A stretch of DNA of 64,000 nucleotides from Streptomyces aurantiogriseus. GTDB taxonomy: Bacteria > Actinomycetota > Actinomycetes > Streptomycetales > Streptomycetaceae. Shown piece after piece: positions 32,828 to 41,515 of this stretch (within the stretch, counting starts at the first letter, position 1; every line of letters starts with the position of its first letter). Location of the stretch: the NCBI RefSeq assembly GCF_014649375.1, contig NZ_BMSX01000005.1, forward strand, positions 420,373-484,372, read 5' to 3'. The position numbers and the translations under genes were made by a program. The notes beneath the pieces were generated by a model. The model was not told where the DNA came from, did not search any database, and saw nothing but the letters and a program-made list of their open reading frames with translations.

Positions 32828-33730
32828 TCAGTCCTTCAGTCCGGCATTGATGTCGGCGTTCATGACGTAACGCTGGAACACCAGGAAGACGACGATCAGC
32901 GGAATCATGGAGATGACCGATCCGCCGAGCACCACCGACCAGTTGATGTTCTGCGCCCCGACGAGGCTCTGGATGCCGATCTGCACGGTGAACTTCTCGG
33001 GGTCGTTGAGCATCAGCAGCGGCCAGATGTAGTCGTTCCACCGCCACTGGAACGACAGGATGGCGAGCGTCAGCATGATGGGCCGGGAGATCGGCACCAT
33101 GATCCTCAGGAAGATCGACAGCTCACGCGCGCCGTCGATGCGGGCGGCCTCGATGAGCTCGTCGGGGACCGTCAGGAAGAACTGGCGGAACATGAAGCAC
33201 CCGGTCGCGGTGAGCACGGCCGGGAGGATGATGCCGGCGAGCGAGTTGTAGAGGCCGAGGTCGCGGACCACCAGGAACTGCGGGGCGAGCATGACCTCGG
33301 ACGGCAGCATCGTGGTGGCCAGAATGCCGACGAAAAAGACCTTGAGCCACTTGTTGTCGTACTTCGCCAGCGCGTACCCCGTGCAGCAGCTGACTCCCAC
33401 CGTGAGGATCGTCGCGATCACACACACGATGGTCGTGTTGATGAAGTACTGGGAGAAGTTGGCGCTGTCCCACGCCGCCTGGTAACCCGACACGGTGGGG
33501 TCGTGCGGAAACAGCGTCAGCGGAAGGGAGAACAGGTCTCCCGCCGGTTTGAAGGAGCTGAGGACGAACCACAGCACCGGAATCCCGTAGAGGGCCGCCA
33601 GGACCCACAGCAGGGTCGTCGCGGGCACCGCACGCCGAAGCCCACCGCTACGGCCGCTGCTGGGCCGCTTCTTGGAGGCGGCCCGTACAGAACCGGCGTC
33701 GACCTTGCGCGGCATGTCTGTGGTTGTCAT
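32828..33730 (-). CDS. Carbohydrate ABC transporter permease (MalG type)
   Basis: The 300-residue permease has six predicted helices and the EAA loop EAARIDGARELSIFLRIMVP near residue 190, which docks onto the ATPase. It pairs with the upstream MalF-type permease, with which it overlaps by an ATGA. Family members import oligosaccharides or amino sugars. No ATPase gene is present; Streptomyces sugar importers of this class usually share the MsiK ATPase, encoded elsewhere. The N-terminal tail of about 35 residues is basic and cytoplasmic. Confidence 0.92.
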   Translation of the reverse strand: MTTTDMPRKVDAGSVRAASKKRPSSGRSGGLRRAVPATTLLWVLAALYGIPVLWFVLSSFKPAGDLFSLPLTLFPHDPTVSGYQAAWDSANFSQYFINTTIVCVIATILTVGVSCCTGYALAKYDNKWLKVFFVGILATTMLPSEVMLAPQFLVVRDLGLYNSLAGIILPAVLTATGCFMFRQFFLTVPDELIEAARIDGARELSIFLRIMVPISRPIMLTLAILSFQWRWNDYIWPLLMLNDPEKFTVQIGIQSLVGAQNINWSVVLGGSVISMIPLIVVFLVFQRYVMNADINAGLKD

Positions 33731-34638
33731 CGGTTCTCCACCCGCCGGTTGACCATCAGCTGGATGATCGCGACGGCCATCAGGATGAGCATGAGCACGA
33801 ACGACGCGGCGCTCGCGTAGCCGATCTGGCCCGATTTGAAGCCGGTTTGGTAGATGTACTGGACGAGCAGGTTGTTCGACGTTCCGGGTCCGCCGTTGTT
33901 GAGGGAGGCGAACAGCGGATATTCCTTCATCCCGTGGATCGTGTTGAGCAGGATGACGATGAAGGAGGTGGGCGCGATGCTCGGCAGTGTGATGCTGATG
34001 AACTGGCGCCACGGACCGGCGCCGTCGAGCGCGGCCGCCTCGTAGTACGACTGCGGTACGTTCTTGATCGCCGCGATGAACAGCAGCATGGAGAAGCCCG
34101 TCCAGGCCCAGGATGCCGCCACCACGACCACCAGCAGCGACAGGTCCGCGTTCGACTGCCACGGAACGGCGCTTCCGCCGACCTTCTCGATGAGGTAGTT
34201 GACCAGTCCGAAGTTCTCACCGAACAGCCACCGCCACAGGACACCCACGACGATGGGCGACAGCAGCCACGGAATGAAGAAGAAGACGCGGGCGACCGAC
34301 ACGCCCTTGGCGTGCTTGCTCACCAGCACGTTGGCGATGAGCAGCGAGAACACGAAGTTCAGCGGAACGAAGAGCACGGTGTACAGCAGCGTCCGGGTCA
34401 GCGCGCCGTAGAAGGTGGAGTCCCCGAACAGGTTGCTGTAGTTGTCCAGTCCGACGAACTGGAACGCCCCTACGCCCGTGTAGTTCGTGAAGGAGTAGAC
34501 GAGCCCGATCACCGCCGGCCAGACGAAGAACAGCGCGAAGAGCACGACATTGGCCGCGATGAGGACGAGCGGCGCGACGGTGTACTTGCTGCGTCTCCTG
34601 GGCGGGCTCGCGGACACGTCCGAGGCGCGTTTTGTCAT
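33727..34638 (-). CDS. Carbohydrate ABC transporter permease (MalF type)
   Basis: The 303-residue permease has six helices and an EAA loop YEAAALDGAGPWRQFISITLP near residue 195 (first part YEAAALDGAG, second part PWRQFISITLP). It is the first permease after the binding protein gene and is coupled to the MalG-type permease by a 4-base overlap. It starts 123 bp downstream of the binding protein stop, a gap that often allows differential expression of the binding protein. The substrate is inferred only as a sugar or oligosaccharide. Confidence 0.92.
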   Translation of the reverse strand: MTKRASDVSASPPRRRSKYTVAPLVLIAANVVLFALFFVWPAVIGLVYSFTNYTGVGAFQFVGLDNYSNLFGDSTFYGALTRTLLYTVLFVPLNFVFSLLIANVLVSKHAKGVSVARVFFFIPWLLSPIVVGVLWRWLFGENFGLVNYLIEKVGGSAVPWQSNADLSLLVVVVAASWAWTGFSMLLFIAAIKNVPQSYYEAAALDGAGPWRQFISITLPSIAPTSFIVILLNTIHGMKEYPLFASLNNGGPGTSNNLLVQYIYQTGFKSGQIGYASAASFVLMLILMAVAIIQLMVNRRVENR

Positions 34639-34761
34639 CTTCCTGACTCCGTGCTGGTGGAATGGGTTCCTGTGGGCTCAGGCCATGAGCGGCATCACGT
34701 GGGGTCCTGAGGCCCGGGCGGCGGTGTCTCGACCCCGCCGCCCGGGCCTGCCGGCCTACGA

Positions 34762-36084
34762 TCAGCCGCCGACCTGCTGGTTGTAGCCGTCCACGATGTT
34801 CTGCAGGGCCTTGTCGGCCGACTGCTGGCCGTTGATCGCCTTGCCGAGCTCCGTCTTGGTCGGGTCCTCGGTGAGGCTCTTGCCCTTCAGCACCCAGTTC
34901 GTCTGCGCGGTGTTGAAGTAGCCGGAGATCGGGGCGTAGAGCGGGATCGACTCGTTGTACAGCTTGAACGCCGCCTGCGCCGCCTCGGAGGTGAAGGGGT
35001 ACTTCGGGTTCAGACCGCTCTCGACCGGCAGGAACCCGGACGCCTCACACAGCGCCTGGTAGTGGGCCGGCTCGTACAGCCAGGACAGGAACTTCTGCGC
35101 GGCGGTGGCCGCGTCGGCGTTGTTGTTGAAGCCCACCGTCATGCCGCCGCTGTTGACGTCGCTGGCCTGCACCGGCTGGGCGGGAGTCGGGACACTCGCC
35201 CACTCGAACTTCTTGATGCTCTCCGCGAAGGCGGGAACCTGCCACACGCCGGACCAGTAGGCGACCACGTCACCGCTCTGGAACATGGCCGACGGGTCGG
35301 CGCCGCTGGTCCACACCGACTTCGGCATGGTCTTGTCGTCGTTCAGTCCGACGAAGTAGTTCACGGCCTTCTTGGTCGCCTCGTCCACCGAGAACTTGCC
35401 GGAGTCGTCCGCGTGGACGTACTTCCCGCCCATCTCGTACACCATGGCGCGCAGCCGGGACGGCGACTGGTCGAAGGTCAGGGAGTACTTGGCCTTGGTC
35501 TTCTCCCGGACCTCGTCCGCCGCCTTGATGAAGTCGGTCCAGGTCCAGGTCTTCTGGGGCGAGGTCGGGAAGGAGACGCCGGCCTTCTCGAACAGCGTCT
35601 TGTTGATGAACAGGCCGGACGCCGTGACGTCCGAGGGGATGGACAGCACCTTCCCGGACGAGTCCTTGGCGACGAAGTTGGCGTTGATCTTGTTGCTCTT
35701 GTTGTTGGCGATGGAGCTGAGGTCGATCAGCTTGTTCGACCAGATCGGGTCCAGCTTCGGCACTGCCGCCACGTCGGGCAGCGAGTTCGCCTGCGCGGCG
35801 TTGCGCAGCTTCGCGTCGTAGCCGTCGTAGGGGATGTTGACGAGCTTGACGTCGACGCCGGCTTCCTTCTTGTACTGCGCCACCATCTTCTTCCAGCCCG
35901 CGTCCTGCCCCGGAACCGTGGAGATCCAGAACGTCAGCGACTTGGAGTTTCCGCCCGAGCCGGAATCCGACCCGCAGGCGGAGAGCAGAAGGGCACCTGC
36001 CGTGGCCACGGCAGCGAGGGGAACCACGCGGCGTATGCCGCCGCGGCCGAGTCGGCGGGAGCGCCGCACACCCACACTGGTCAT
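34762..36084 (-). CDS. Sugar-binding lipoprotein of ABC importer
   Basis: The 440-residue extracellular solute-binding protein family 1 member has a basic N-terminus, a hydrophobic helix and a lipobox ending in LLSAC. Cys37 would be lipidated and anchor the protein outside the membrane. Residues 45-430 form the two-lobe binding fold, with the ligand-type segment SLTFWISTVPGQDAGW near the start. ATG at 36084 was chosen because AAGGGATC precedes it and the twin-arginine-like basic region then starts correctly. It heads the importer operon. A LacI-type operator lies in the 276-bp upstream region. Confidence 0.92.
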   Translation of the reverse strand: MTSVGVRRSRRLGRGGIRRVVPLAAVATAGALLLSACGSDSGSGGNSKSLTFWISTVPGQDAGWKKMVAQYKKEAGVDVKLVNIPYDGYDAKLRNAAQANSLPDVAAVPKLDPIWSNKLIDLSSIANNKSNKINANFVAKDSSGKVLSIPSDVTASGLFINKTLFEKAGVSFPTSPQKTWTWTDFIKAADEVREKTKAKYSLTFDQSPSRLRAMVYEMGGKYVHADDSGKFSVDEATKKAVNYFVGLNDDKTMPKSVWTSGADPSAMFQSGDVVAYWSGVWQVPAFAESIKKFEWASVPTPAQPVQASDVNSGGMTVGFNNNADAATAAQKFLSWLYEPAHYQALCEASGFLPVESGLNPKYPFTSEAAQAAFKLYNESIPLYAPISGYFNTAQTNWVLKGKSLTEDPTKTELGKAINGQQSADKALQNIVDGYNQQVGG

Positions 36085-36317
36085 TTTCGATCCCTTTTCG
36101 TCGTACTGGACGGAGCACGGCGCCAGCCGAGGCGGCACGGGTGCATTTTGCAGGAGATTTCGCTTTCCGGGGGGGCGCGGCCTCGCCCGGCCGCGCCGCC
36201 TTCACGGGTGGGATCCCCGGCCATGAGGGCCGTCGTCGCACAAGCACGCCCTCGTGCGGCTGCCGTACTTCGCGTACGGGCGGGACGCTCACCCCAAGTC
36301 GGCGTCCCGGCCAACTT

Positions 36318-36337
36318 AGAAAGCGCTTGTCCGGACA
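36318..36337 (-). promoter_or_regulatory. Operator-like palindromes upstream of sugar-binding protein gene
   Basis: AGAAAGCGCTTGT carries the AGCGCT core of LacI-type sugar operators, and the adjoining TGTCCGGACA (36328-36337) is a perfect 10-bp palindrome. They lie about 235-255 bp upstream of the binding-protein start. The matching repressor is not in the window. Confidence 0.4.
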
Positions 36338-36360
36338 TTGGCAGACCGAGTCGGAGGCCG

Positions 36361-37506
36361 TCAATCCTTCGTCCCCGCGGCCTGGGTCACGGTTTGGACT
36401 CCCCGGGCGACCGCGAGCCGCGCCGCGCCCACGACGGTACCGAAGTCCCCCACCGTGCTGCTGACCACCTCGGTGGGCCAGCTCAGCCGCGCCAGCTCGG
36501 CGCGCACCCCGGGCAGGAGCTGCGGATCCGCGCCCGTGATGCCGCCCAGCACGATCAGCCCCGGGTCCAGCACGGCGGTCACGGCGGCGGCGAGGCGGCC
36601 CACGTCCGCGGCATGCCGGCCCACGACGGCACGGGCCGCGGCACGGCCCTCCGCGGCGAGTGCGAAGAGCCGCTCGACGGTGTCGGGGCACGGCCCGTCG
36701 GCGTCCTGCCACGCCTCGGCGGCCCGCCGCAGGAGGGAGCGGGCGCCGATGTACTCCTCCAGGGCCTCGTGGCGCGGCTCGCGGCCGTCGTCCCAGGGGT
36801 AGGGCAGCCGGGCCAGTTCTCCGGCCGCTCCGTTGGCTCCGCTCAGCACCTGACCGCCGACGACGATGCCGAGGCCGATGCCCACGCCGATCCGCAGATA
36901 GCCGAAGGTGCGCCGGCCACGGGCCGCGCCCTCGTGCAGCTCCGCGAGCGCGGCGCAGTTGACGTTGTTCTCGAGGTGGACGGGGACGCCCGGGGGCAGC
37001 GCGACCGCCATGGCGTCGAAGAGGGGCCCGGCCTTGGCCGTCGCGGGGCGCATACCGGCGCCCTCCCCCTGCCGCGCGGTGACGTCTCCCACGGCGACGA
37101 CGATGGTGCGCAGCGGGGCGTCCGGTGGCAGCGCGGCGAGGGCCTCGCGTACGGCCTCGGCGGCGTCCGCCCGGGAGGTGGTGGCCTCGGCGAGCAGGGT
37201 GCCGTCCAGGGCGCAGCCGCGGACCCGGGTGTGGACCGGGCCGAGGTCGACGGCGAGGACCGCCCCGGCGGCCGGCCCCAGACGGTAGACGGCGGCGGAG
37301 CGGCCGGTGCCGCTGGAGGCGGTGCCGGAGTGGGCGGCGAGCCGGACGCTCTCCAGTTCCGCGACGGCGGAGGACACCGTCGGCTTGGACAGGCCCGCCA
37401 GGCTCGCGAGCTGCGGCCGGGTCGCGCTGCCCGCCTCGGCCAGCACGGCGAACACCGCACTCGCGCTCTCGGTCAGGCGGGGGGCTCTTGCCACGTCGTG
37501 TTCCAC
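36361..37506 (-). CDS. ROK-family transcriptional repressor
   Basis: The 381-residue protein has an N-terminal winged helix-turn-helix (SATRPQLASLAGLSKPTVSS, about residues 26-45) and a ROK sugar-kinase-like domain (residues 75-375) with the VDLGPVHTRV ATP-site remnant. The zinc site and kinase residues appear degenerate, as expected in regulators of the XylR/NagC type. GTG at 37506 has GGGGGAAC upstream and removes a 50-residue unlikely extension. It reads toward the importer operon, with the operator region between, and it is divergent from the BadF kinase. It probably controls both. Confidence 0.85.
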   Translation of the reverse strand: MEHDVARAPRLTESASAVFAVLAEAGSATRPQLASLAGLSKPTVSSAVAELESVRLAAHSGTASSGTGRSAAVYRLGPAAGAVLAVDLGPVHTRVRGCALDGTLLAEATTSRADAAEAVREALAALPPDAPLRTIVVAVGDVTARQGEGAGMRPATAKAGPLFDAMAVALPPGVPVHLENNVNCAALAELHEGAARGRRTFGYLRIGVGIGLGIVVGGQVLSGANGAAGELARLPYPWDDGREPRHEALEEYIGARSLLRRAAEAWQDADGPCPDTVERLFALAAEGRAAARAVVGRHAADVGRLAAAVTAVLDPGLIVLGGITGADPQLLPGVRAELARLSWPTEVVSSTVGDFGTVVGAARLAVARGVQTVTQAAGTKD

Positions 37507-37647
37507 AGTTCCCCCACTCAGGTCACGGGCCGCGCTCCCGCGTCGATCGTCTCTGCGGGATGCGGCGATGGAATGCGCCTGCGTCGCGCGTGCCCGGCCC
37601 GCGGCGGCCCGGACGGGCCGCCCTCGGCGGTCGGTGCGCGACGACTC

Positions 37648-37685
37648 TTGACGCACTGTACTTCGTTAGTTAACTTCCTAACGAA
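37648..37685 (+). promoter_or_regulatory. Kinase promoter with perfect inverted-repeat operator
   Basis: TTGACG (37648-37653) and TAACTT (37671-37676) are spaced by 17 bp, a good vegetative promoter toward the kinase. TTCGTTAG-N8-CTAACGAA (37662-37685) is a perfect 8+8 dyad covering the -10. The ROK repressor, encoded just to the left, is the natural candidate to bind it. Confidence 0.6.
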
Positions 37686-37813
37686 CATCACGGTACTCGC
37701 CTGCCGTACTCCGCCAGAAGCCCGTCCCGGGGCTTCCCGAGTTCTTCGACTGCCCGTCCTCCAGGCACGGTTCGCCCGCCGTCGCAGCACAGCGCAACGA
37801 CGAAAGAGGATCC

Positions 37814-38722
37814 GTGCAGGACTCCCCCTCCTCCTGCCCTCTCGTGGTCGGTATCGACGTGGGCGGCACCAAGTCGCATCTCCGCGCGCTCGCGGGCGAC
37901 ACCCCCGTGGCCGATCACGTCCGCCCGAGCAGCGGCTGGCGGCCGCACGACCCGGTGGCCGCCGCCGGATGGCTGGCCGCGCTGGTCGCCGAAGCCCTTC
38001 CGGCGGGCGCACGCCCGGCCGCCGTGGCCGTCGGCGGGCATGCCTGCGAGACCCCGCGCCAGTGCGCGCAGATACGCACCGCGCTCCAACTCCACTTCGA
38101 CGCGCCCGCGCTGGTCGTGGGCGACGCCGAACTCCTCGTGCCCGCCGCCGGGCTGGACAAGGGCGCGGGTCTGGTCGCCGGCACCGGCTCGGTGGCCGTG
38201 GGCCGGCTGCCCGACGGCACCCGGGTCCAGGTGGGCGGCTGGGGCGCGGCCCTCGGCGACGAGGGTGGCGCCGCCGGTCTGGTCCGGGAGGCGGCACGGG
38301 CCGTGTGGGCCGCGCACGACCGCGGGGAGCGGCCCGACGCCCTCGCGCTCGGGCTCGTCGCCGCGCTCGGCGTACCCGAGGTGCCGGCGCTCGGCGCGGC
38401 GCTTGAGGGCGCCTCCGACATCTCCGCCGAGTGGGGCCGGCACGCCCCCGCCGTCTTCGCGGCCGCCGCCGACGGTTCCGCGCTCGCCCGGACCGTGATC
38501 GCCGAGGCGGGTGAGGCGCTGGCCGCGCTCGTCGCCCGGCTCGACGCCCGCGGGGTCCCGGTCGACGACGTCGTCGTAGCGGGCGGCACGATCCTCGCCC
38601 AGCCCGCGCTGTACGAGGCGTTCACCACCGCGCTCGCGGATGCCGTACCCGGAGCACGGGCACGGCCCCTGCAAGTACCGCCGGTTCAGGGGGCGGTGGC
38701 CCTCGCGCGGGCGCTGCTGTGA
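37814..38722 (+). CDS. BadF/BadG-type N-acetylglucosamine kinase-like protein
   Basis: The 302-residue sugar kinase of the ASKHA superfamily has VGIDVGGTKSHLRA near the start (phosphate 1 motif), GLVAGTGSVAVG near residue 121 (phosphate 2) and DDVVVAGGTILAQ near residue 256 (adenosine motif). Members related to NAGK phosphorylate N-acetylglucosamine or similar amino sugars. The GTG start has AGAGGATCC just upstream. It is the divergent partner of the ROK gene and would phosphorylate the sugar released from the imported glycan (inference). A 57-bp tandem repeat follows its stop. Confidence 0.85.
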   Translation: MQDSPSSCPLVVGIDVGGTKSHLRALAGDTPVADHVRPSSGWRPHDPVAAAGWLAALVAEALPAGARPAAVAVGGHACETPRQCAQIRTALQLHFDAPALVVGDAELLVPAAGLDKGAGLVAGTGSVAVGRLPDGTRVQVGGWGAALGDEGGAAGLVREAARAVWAAHDRGERPDALALGLVAALGVPEVPALGAALEGASDISAEWGRHAPAVFAAAADGSALARTVIAEAGEALAALVARLDARGVPVDDVVVAGGTILAQPALYEAFTTALADAVPGARARPLQVPPVQGAVALARALL

Positions 38723-38766
38723 CGGCGGCCGGGGACCGCGGGCCGTTGGTTCCCGAGCGGGGCCTG

Positions 38767-38913
38767 ACGCTCCCGCAGCCGCCCTCCAGCGGGAACGGGC
38801 CGCGGCGGCACACCCCAGCCACAACGCTCCCACAACCACCCTCCAGCGGGAACAGGCCGCGGCGGCACACCCCAGCCACAACGCTCCCTCAGCCGCCCTC
38901 CGGCGGGAGTGGG
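38767..38913. repeat. 57-bp direct tandem repeat, about 2.6 copies
   Basis: Copies start at 38767, 38824 and 38881; the third is partial. Copies one and two differ at four positions, all G to A. Each unit holds a GC-rich segment with short self-complementary parts. It lies between the kinase and phosphatase genes. Because 57 is a multiple of three, frames stay open across it, but they do not look coding. Confidence 0.85.
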
Positions 38914-39302
38914 TCGTGGTGGTGCGGCTGGAGCCCGTCGCTCAGCTCGTCACAGCCAACTCGGACTGTGGCAGCAGGCAGCAGTACGCCCCACACGCGA
39001 CGGGCTCGCCGCACCACCACGACCCCGACCCCGACCCCGATCCGCCCACTGGCACCACCAGCAGGCGCACTCGGAAACGCCCGCCGACGCTTACCTGGTA
39101 GCCGCGGCCCCCCGTTCACACGCAGGACATCCAGCCGTCGCCGAGTCCTCGCCAATGGGACACAACTCGGCCGTAGATCTTCGCTCGTACGCACCATTCG
39201 ACTCACTGGTCGTCAAAAACCGTCAGAGTCGCACCGGATCGCACTTCTCCGATCCCACGTCCTCCCGGCCGCTCGGCCGAAGAACTCAAGAGAGGCACAC
39301 CC
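38914..39302. other. 389-bp region without a supported gene
   Basis: This is the upstream region of the phosphatase gene. It holds a short GACCCC repeat near 39027 and a less GC-rich stretch at 39170-39250 that probably contains the promoter. I see no PHO-box pair of direct GTTCACC repeats and no coding sequence. Confidence 0.4.
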
Positions 39303-41219
39303 ATGCCGTCACCCGCCGGGCACCGCACGCCCTCGGCCGTGAACAGAAGAGGCTTCCTCAAGACCTCCCTGGGCGGTTCGGCCGCGCTGGTCGCCGCGCC
39401 GACCCTCGTCTCCTGGCTGGGCGCCGCCGACGCGAAGGCCGCCACGGCGCCGCTCGCGTTCGTCGACGACTACAAGACGAACGTCCTGACGAACCTCACG
39501 CCCGAGACCAACGCCGTGGTGCGAATCCTCGGCGGCATGGCCGAGGTCTGGAAGACCGGCTCCGCCTGGAACACCGGCGCGCCCCTGCGCCCCGAGGTGC
39601 TGCGCGCCAACATGCGCTACTGCGCCCGCGTCACCTCCGCCCGCACGGAGGCGCAGGCCAAGGAGGCGTTCCTCTACGACCGCCAGCACCAGAGCTACTC
39701 GGTGATCGCCGGCCTGGGCCCGCTCGCCGACCTCTACAAGGCGGGCGCCAAGGCGGTCACCTCGATCACCAGCGCTCCGGACACCACGCCCCCGACCACG
39801 ATCAGCGACGCCGTGCCCGCCGGCGCCCCGGCCGGTTCGGCGATCGGCGCCGGTTCCCACACCTCGGACCTCGGGCAGGTCGCCAAGCTGGTCGACACCG
39901 TGCGCGGCCCCTTCGCCTCCAGCAACCCCGGCAAGTTCGCCTACCAGTACCCGCGTCCGTGGCGCATGAACGAGGACAGCCAGGTCGTCGACACCGGCAG
40001 GACCGACGCGTTCGGCTTCCCGGTCTACGACTCGAAGGTGATCGTCGCCCCGCAGCTGCTGCGCCAGCGCGGCTCCTCCCCCGCCGAGGACGGCGGCTAT
40101 CCCAGCGGGCACACCAACGCCATCCACCTGGCCGCCCTGGCGTTCGCGTACGCGGTGCCCGAGCGGTTCCAGGAACTGGTGACCCGCGCCTTCGAGCTCA
40201 GCCACACCCGGATCGTCTCCGGCATGCACTCCACCGTCGACGTCATCGGCGGCCGCGTCATGGCCACCGCCCTCGCCGCGGCCGCGCTCGCCGACCCTGC
40301 CAACGCCGAGCTGAAGAAGGCCGCGCGGGCGCAGGCGCTGGCGTACTTCACCGGGAAGACCGGCACGACCGCCGACACCCTGTTCACGTACGCCCACTCC
40401 GACGCGGCCGACCGCTACGCCGACCGGCGCGCCAACGCGCGTGCCGTCGAGCCGCGTCTGACCTACGTACTCACGCGGGAGGGCCGCAACCAGCCCCTGA
40501 CCGTGCCCAAGGGCGCGGAGGTGCTGCTGGAGACCCGGTTGCCGTACCTGGACGCGGCCCAGCGCCGTGAGGTGCTGCGCACGACCGCGCTGCCCGCCGG
40601 GTACGTGCTGCTGGACGGCTTCGAGCAGTGGGGCCGCCTCAACCTGTTCGCGGCGGCGGACGGTTACGGCTCCTTCGACTCCGACGTGACGGTCACGCTG
40701 GACGCGGCGGCCGGCGGCTTCCACGCGGCAGACGCCTGGCGCAACGACATCGACGGCCGGGGCGGTCTGACGAAGAAGGGCACCGGCACGCTCACCCTGA
40801 CCGGGCACAACCGGTACACGGGCGGGACCGTGGTGGAGGACGGCGTACTGGTGTCGGCCTCGGCCCACGCGCTGGGCCACGGTGACGTGCGGGTCCTGGG
40901 CGGCACCGTGCGGATCGACGAACCGGTGCAGGTGCACGGCGTGTTCGCGCAGGAGGCCGGCACGCTGGAGCCGACGCTGCGCGCGGGCCGGCACAAGGCG
41001 GTCCTGACCGTGACGCGCCGGGTCGTGCTGGGCAAGGGCAGCGTGCTGTCCCTGCGCCTCGACGAGGAGAAGCCCCCGGCCGCCGGGAGCACCGTCCGCG
41101 TGATCGGCGCCCCGGCCCTGCGCGGCCAGTTCGACCGCGTCGAGCTGAACTCCGACACGCTGCGGGCCGTACCCGTCCACACGGCAGACGGTCTGTCGGT
41201 ACGACTCCTGAAGCGGTAG
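39303..41219 (+). CDS. Tat-exported PAP2-type acid phosphatase with autotransporter-like repeat
   Basis: The 638-residue exported protein has a twin-arginine signal (NRRGFLKTSLGG, Arg15-Arg16) followed by a hydrophobic segment and an Ala-rich cleavage region. Residues about 50-360 match the PAP2/vanadium-haloperoxidase fold: a preceding basic YPRPW segment, GYPSGHT (phosphate-binding, catalytic His) and SHTRIVSGMHSTVDV (second His). The C-terminal part contains GGLTKKGTGTLTLTGHNRYT, an autotransporter-associated beta-strand repeat (PATR). That repeat is unusual in a Gram-positive protein. It would release phosphate from an extracellular ester. Whether it serves the sugar locus is unknown. Confidence 0.85.
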   Translation: MPSPAGHRTPSAVNRRGFLKTSLGGSAALVAAPTLVSWLGAADAKAATAPLAFVDDYKTNVLTNLTPETNAVVRILGGMAEVWKTGSAWNTGAPLRPEVLRANMRYCARVTSARTEAQAKEAFLYDRQHQSYSVIAGLGPLADLYKAGAKAVTSITSAPDTTPPTTISDAVPAGAPAGSAIGAGSHTSDLGQVAKLVDTVRGPFASSNPGKFAYQYPRPWRMNEDSQVVDTGRTDAFGFPVYDSKVIVAPQLLRQRGSSPAEDGGYPSGHTNAIHLAALAFAYAVPERFQELVTRAFELSHTRIVSGMHSTVDVIGGRVMATALAAAALADPANAELKKAARAQALAYFTGKTGTTADTLFTYAHSDAADRYADRRANARAVEPRLTYVLTREGRNQPLTVPKGAEVLLETRLPYLDAAQRREVLRTTALPAGYVLLDGFEQWGRLNLFAAADGYGSFDSDVTVTLDAAAGGFHAADAWRNDIDGRGGLTKKGTGTLTLTGHNRYTGGTVVEDGVLVSASAHALGHGDVRVLGGTVRIDEPVQVHGVFAQEAGTLEPTLRAGRHKAVLTVTRRVVLGKGSVLSLRLDEEKPPAAGSTVRVIGAPALRGQFDRVELNSDTLRAVPVHTADGLSVRLLKR

Positions 41220-41283
41220 CGCCCTCGGGGCGGGAGCCGGTACCGGAGCGGGCTGAGGGGCCCTTCCGCAGCGGCTCCCGTCA

Positions 41284-41311
41284 CCGCCCCGGCGGTGTCA
41301 CCGCGGGGCGG
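41284..41311 (+). terminator. Hairpin after the phosphatase gene
   Basis: CCGCCCC and GGGGCGG flank an inner GCGGTG-T-CACCGC stem, forming a 13-bp hairpin with a single bulge 64 bases past the phosphatase stop. It is a good candidate for termination. Confidence 0.5.
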
Positions 41312-41515
41312 ACGATGACGATCACCCCCTCCTTCGGGCGAGCGTCCTCTCCTTCGCCCGCGATCCCGCGGGCACCGTCCCGCCTCGATGCCCCACCCGC
41401 CGTCCCCCCGGTCATCCGTACCGGCGGTGGGCGCAGGTACGGGCTCTCGGGGCACGGGGTCCGACACGGTCCGTGGGCTATGTTGAGCTTCGTGGGAGAC
41501 AAAGGAGGAGGACCG

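Noticed and set aside
38767..38913. 57-bp direct repeats considered as a CRISPR array
   Set aside because: The copies are contiguous with no unique spacers, and no cas gene is present.
38719..39342. Open frame across the 57-bp repeat encoding a 19-residue repeat protein
   Set aside because: The unit length is a multiple of three, so the frame stays open by chance. There is no ribosome binding site, the sequence after the repeat is low-complexity, and other frames are open too.
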